The position numbers and the translations under genes are program-made. A stretch of 7,729 bases of DNA, taken from Hyphomicrobiales bacterium. Lineage in GTDB: Bacteria; Pseudomonadota; Alphaproteobacteria; Rhizobiales; Devosiaceae. Position 1 is the stretch's first letter, and each line of letters begins with the position of its first letter. Location: NCBI GenBank assembly GCA_027082895.1, contig JALWTJ010000128.1, forward strand, positions 1 to 7,729. Reading direction: 5' to 3'. The notes below the pieces were generated by a model. It ran no database searches. It saw only the letters and a list, made by a program, of their open reading frames with translations, and was not told where the DNA came from. Of the stretch, positions 6,335-7,729 are shown piece by piece.

Positions 6335-7522
6335 TCAACGTTCCACCGTTTCCGGCGGCGCTCCCGCCGGATTGCGTGCCTGCGCCAGATAGGCTTCCGA
6401 CTCCATTTCCGCCAGCCGGGACAGGGTGCGGTGGAACGCAAACAGTACCCCGTCCGGCCCCGCCAACCGGTCCAGCGATACGGCAAATCCGGCCACCAGC
6501 GTCACCCCGCGATCATAAAGCGTATCAATCAGCGCGATGAAACGGCGCATGCCCTCCCCATGCGCCCTGTCGAACATGGGAATCGCTTCCACCATAACGG
6601 TATGAAACCTGTGTGATATGGCCAGATAATCCCGGGCGCCCAGGGGCTGTTCGCACAATTCACCATAGGTAAAGCGCGCCACCCCCATCGCCGCCCGCGG
6701 AACCGGTATGATGCGCCCCAGTACCTGAATTTCCGTTGCTTCCCCCTCGATGCCCCCGGTCAGCACCAGCCAATGAGCATCAAGCTCCCCTGCCAGCCGT
6801 TCCGGATCACCAAAATGATAGACCGGCTGGCGCGACAGACGTCCCAGTCGGTAGTCACGGCGCGCTCCAAGGTGCACCACCGTGCAATGCTCCTTCAGAA
6901 TCTGAATGAAGGGCAGGAAAAGATCCCGGTTCAACCCGTCCCTGTAAAGATCATCGGGCGCCACGTTCGAAGTGGCCACCACCACGATTCCCTTGGCAAA
7001 AATCCGCTCGAACACCCGGCCCAGCAACATGGCATTGGTAATGTCCGAAACGTGAAATTCATCGAAACACAGCAGCCGGTCCGCCCCCGTCAGCCGATCC
7101 ACCGCCTGCCGGATCAGATCCCCCTGCTCCATGCCACGCCCGGAATTCCGGCCCCCGTCCTGTCGTATCTGCCCGATGGCATCGTGCAACTCATCCATGA
7201 AGGCGTGGAAATGCACCCGCCTTTTTCCCGGAATCCGGACCCGGGAGAAGAACATGTCCATCAACATGGTCTTGCCCCGCCCCACATCCCCCCAGATGTA
7301 AAGACCCTTCAGCGATGGCCGAACCGGGCCCGAAACGCGCTGCAACAGCGCTCCCAGCGCCATGCGAGGCCGTTTCCCCGCTTCCAGTTGCACGGCCAGT
7401 GCCTCCAGCTGCTCGCCAAGCGCCCGCTGCGCATCATCCGGAACAAGGGCACCGCGCGCCGCAAGTTCCTCGATCTCTTTGCCAATATCCGTAATGATTC
7501 CGGCCTGCCCCCGCGCGCTCAG
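6335..7522 (-). CDS. zapE: AFG1/ZapE-family P-loop ATPase
   Basis: Member of the AFG1/ZapE AAA-like ATPases. E. coli ZapE associates with the FtsZ division ring; yeast Afg1 acts in mitochondrial protein quality control. With the CTG start it has 395 residues (E. coli ZapE about 375). Walker A is GDVGRGKT (Lys84), then MLMDMFF and RRVHFHAFMDELH, typical of the family. Walker B is LLCFDEFHVSDI (Asp154, Glu155). VVVATSN is sensor 1, and GLNRDLFLPFI carries a conserved Arg. The first ordinary start in frame, GTG 7393, would leave out the family N-terminal helix, seen here as DIGKEIEELAARGALVPDDA. The frame stays open upstream with no ATG, GTG or TTG, so initiation is probably at CTG 7522, overlapping the upstream stop as CTGA, or at ATT 7495 (386 residues, AGG 8 nt upstream). 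A sequencing error is an alternative. The body of the gene is certain, the start is not. Confidence 0.9.
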   Translation of the reverse strand: MSARGQAGIITDIGKEIEELAARGALVPDDAQRALGEQLEALAVQLEAGKRPRMALGALLQRVSGPVRPSLKGLYIWGDVGRGKTMLMDMFFSRVRIPGKRRVHFHAFMDELHDAIGQIRQDGGRNSGRGMEQGDLIRQAVDRLTGADRLLCFDEFHVSDITNAMLLGRVFERIFAKGIVVVATSNVAPDDLYRDGLNRDLFLPFIQILKEHCTVVHLGARRDYRLGRLSRQPVYHFGDPERLAGELDAHWLVLTGGIEGEATEIQVLGRIIPVPRAAMGVARFTYGELCEQPLGARDYLAISHRFHTVMVEAIPMFDRAHGEGMRRFIALIDTLYDRGVTLVAGFAVSLDRLAGPDGVLFAFHRTLSRLAEMESEAYLAQARNPAGAPPETVER

Positions 7523-7729
7523 CCCACCATGGAAATGCCCTGGCCACCCGCAAGGGTGCCGATGAACCGGTTGCCACTCTTCAGAACCGTGCCGATCAGC
7601 TGGCCGCTATTGTTGAAGAACTGCACCTGGGTTCCGGCAAGCTTCCACGACGCCACCTGTGCTAGAACCGAAATGGAACAGTTGGGCGCCGATGCCCGGT
7701 AACGGTCGGTCCCCTGCTTGGTGGTCTGG
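7519..7729 (-). CDS. AprI/Inh (Omp19-like) family protein, C-terminal fragment cut off by window edge
   Basis: The last 69 residues of a protein that begins beyond the window, ending in TGA at 7519-7521. The segment YRASAPNCSISVLAQVASWK, followed by GTQVQFFNNSGQLIGTVLKS and NRFIGTLAGGQGISMVG, resembles the C-terminus of Brucella Omp19 and the AprI/Inh metalloprotease-inhibitor fold. That fold is a small beta-barrel with a conserved Cys, an A-S-W motif, then strands ending in G-G-Q. Known members are periplasmic or outer-membrane lipoproteins that inhibit proteases. The signal peptide or lipobox that would confirm export is outside the window. The stop codon overlaps the likely CTG start of the ATPase gene, suggesting translational coupling. 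Family assignment is by remembered similarity and is moderately sure; inhibitory activity is inferred. Confidence 0.65.
   Translation of the reverse strand, partial: QTTKQGTDRYRASAPNCSISVLAQVASWKLAGTQVQFFNNSGQLIGTVLKSGNRFIGTLAGGQGISMVG

Noticed and set aside
1..7729. Search for mobile elements, CRISPR repeats, toxin-antitoxin pairs, tRNAs or a new defence system
   Set aside because: No transposase, repeat array, tRNA-like cloverleaf or defence-type domain was seen; coding is almost continuous core metabolism on one strand.

Overview
This is a stretch of chromosomal core metabolism, most likely from an alphaproteobacterium, probably Hyphomicrobiales/Rhizobiales or a relative. The sequence is GC-rich. 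Malate dehydrogenase is of the LDH-like type and starts MARKKIALIGAGQIGG, as alphaproteobacterial enzymes do. The 2-oxoglutarate dehydrogenase E1 carries the motif GQDCERGTFSQRHSV. From memory, the gene order (Omp19/Inh-type envelope protein, AFG1/ZapE ATPase, mdh, sucC, sucD, sucA) matches the Brucella/rhizobial arrangement. The genus cannot be fixed from this window.

All genes lie on the minus strand, so transcription runs from position 7729 towards 1. In transcription order they are: the C-terminus of a secreted AprI/Inh (Omp19-like) protein (7519-7729, cut by the window edge); an AFG1/ZapE-family P-loop ATPase (6335 to about 7522); a 170-bp gap with a tentative promoter; mdh (5202-6164); sucC (3953-5152); a secreted protein of unknown function (3320-3880); sucD (2321-3223); a 278-bp gap with hairpins and short reading frames but no established gene; and sucA (1-2042, cut by the window edge).

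The metabolic genes encode consecutive TCA-cycle steps. SucA is the E1 component that decarboxylates 2-oxoglutarate, leading to succinyl-CoA. SucC and SucD form succinyl-CoA synthetase, which makes succinate plus ATP (or GTP). Mdh oxidises malate to oxaloacetate. The rest of the oxoglutarate dehydrogenase complex (E2, E3) would be expected beyond position 1.

I see no mobile element, CRISPR array, tRNA or rRNA, and no convincing new system. The points worth a second look are: a secreted protein gene with different codon use that separates the two subunit genes of succinyl-CoA synthetase; an apparent non-AUG start (CTG or ATT) for the ZapE-type ATPase, where CTG would overlap the upstream stop codon; and structured intergenic regions before sucD and sucA.
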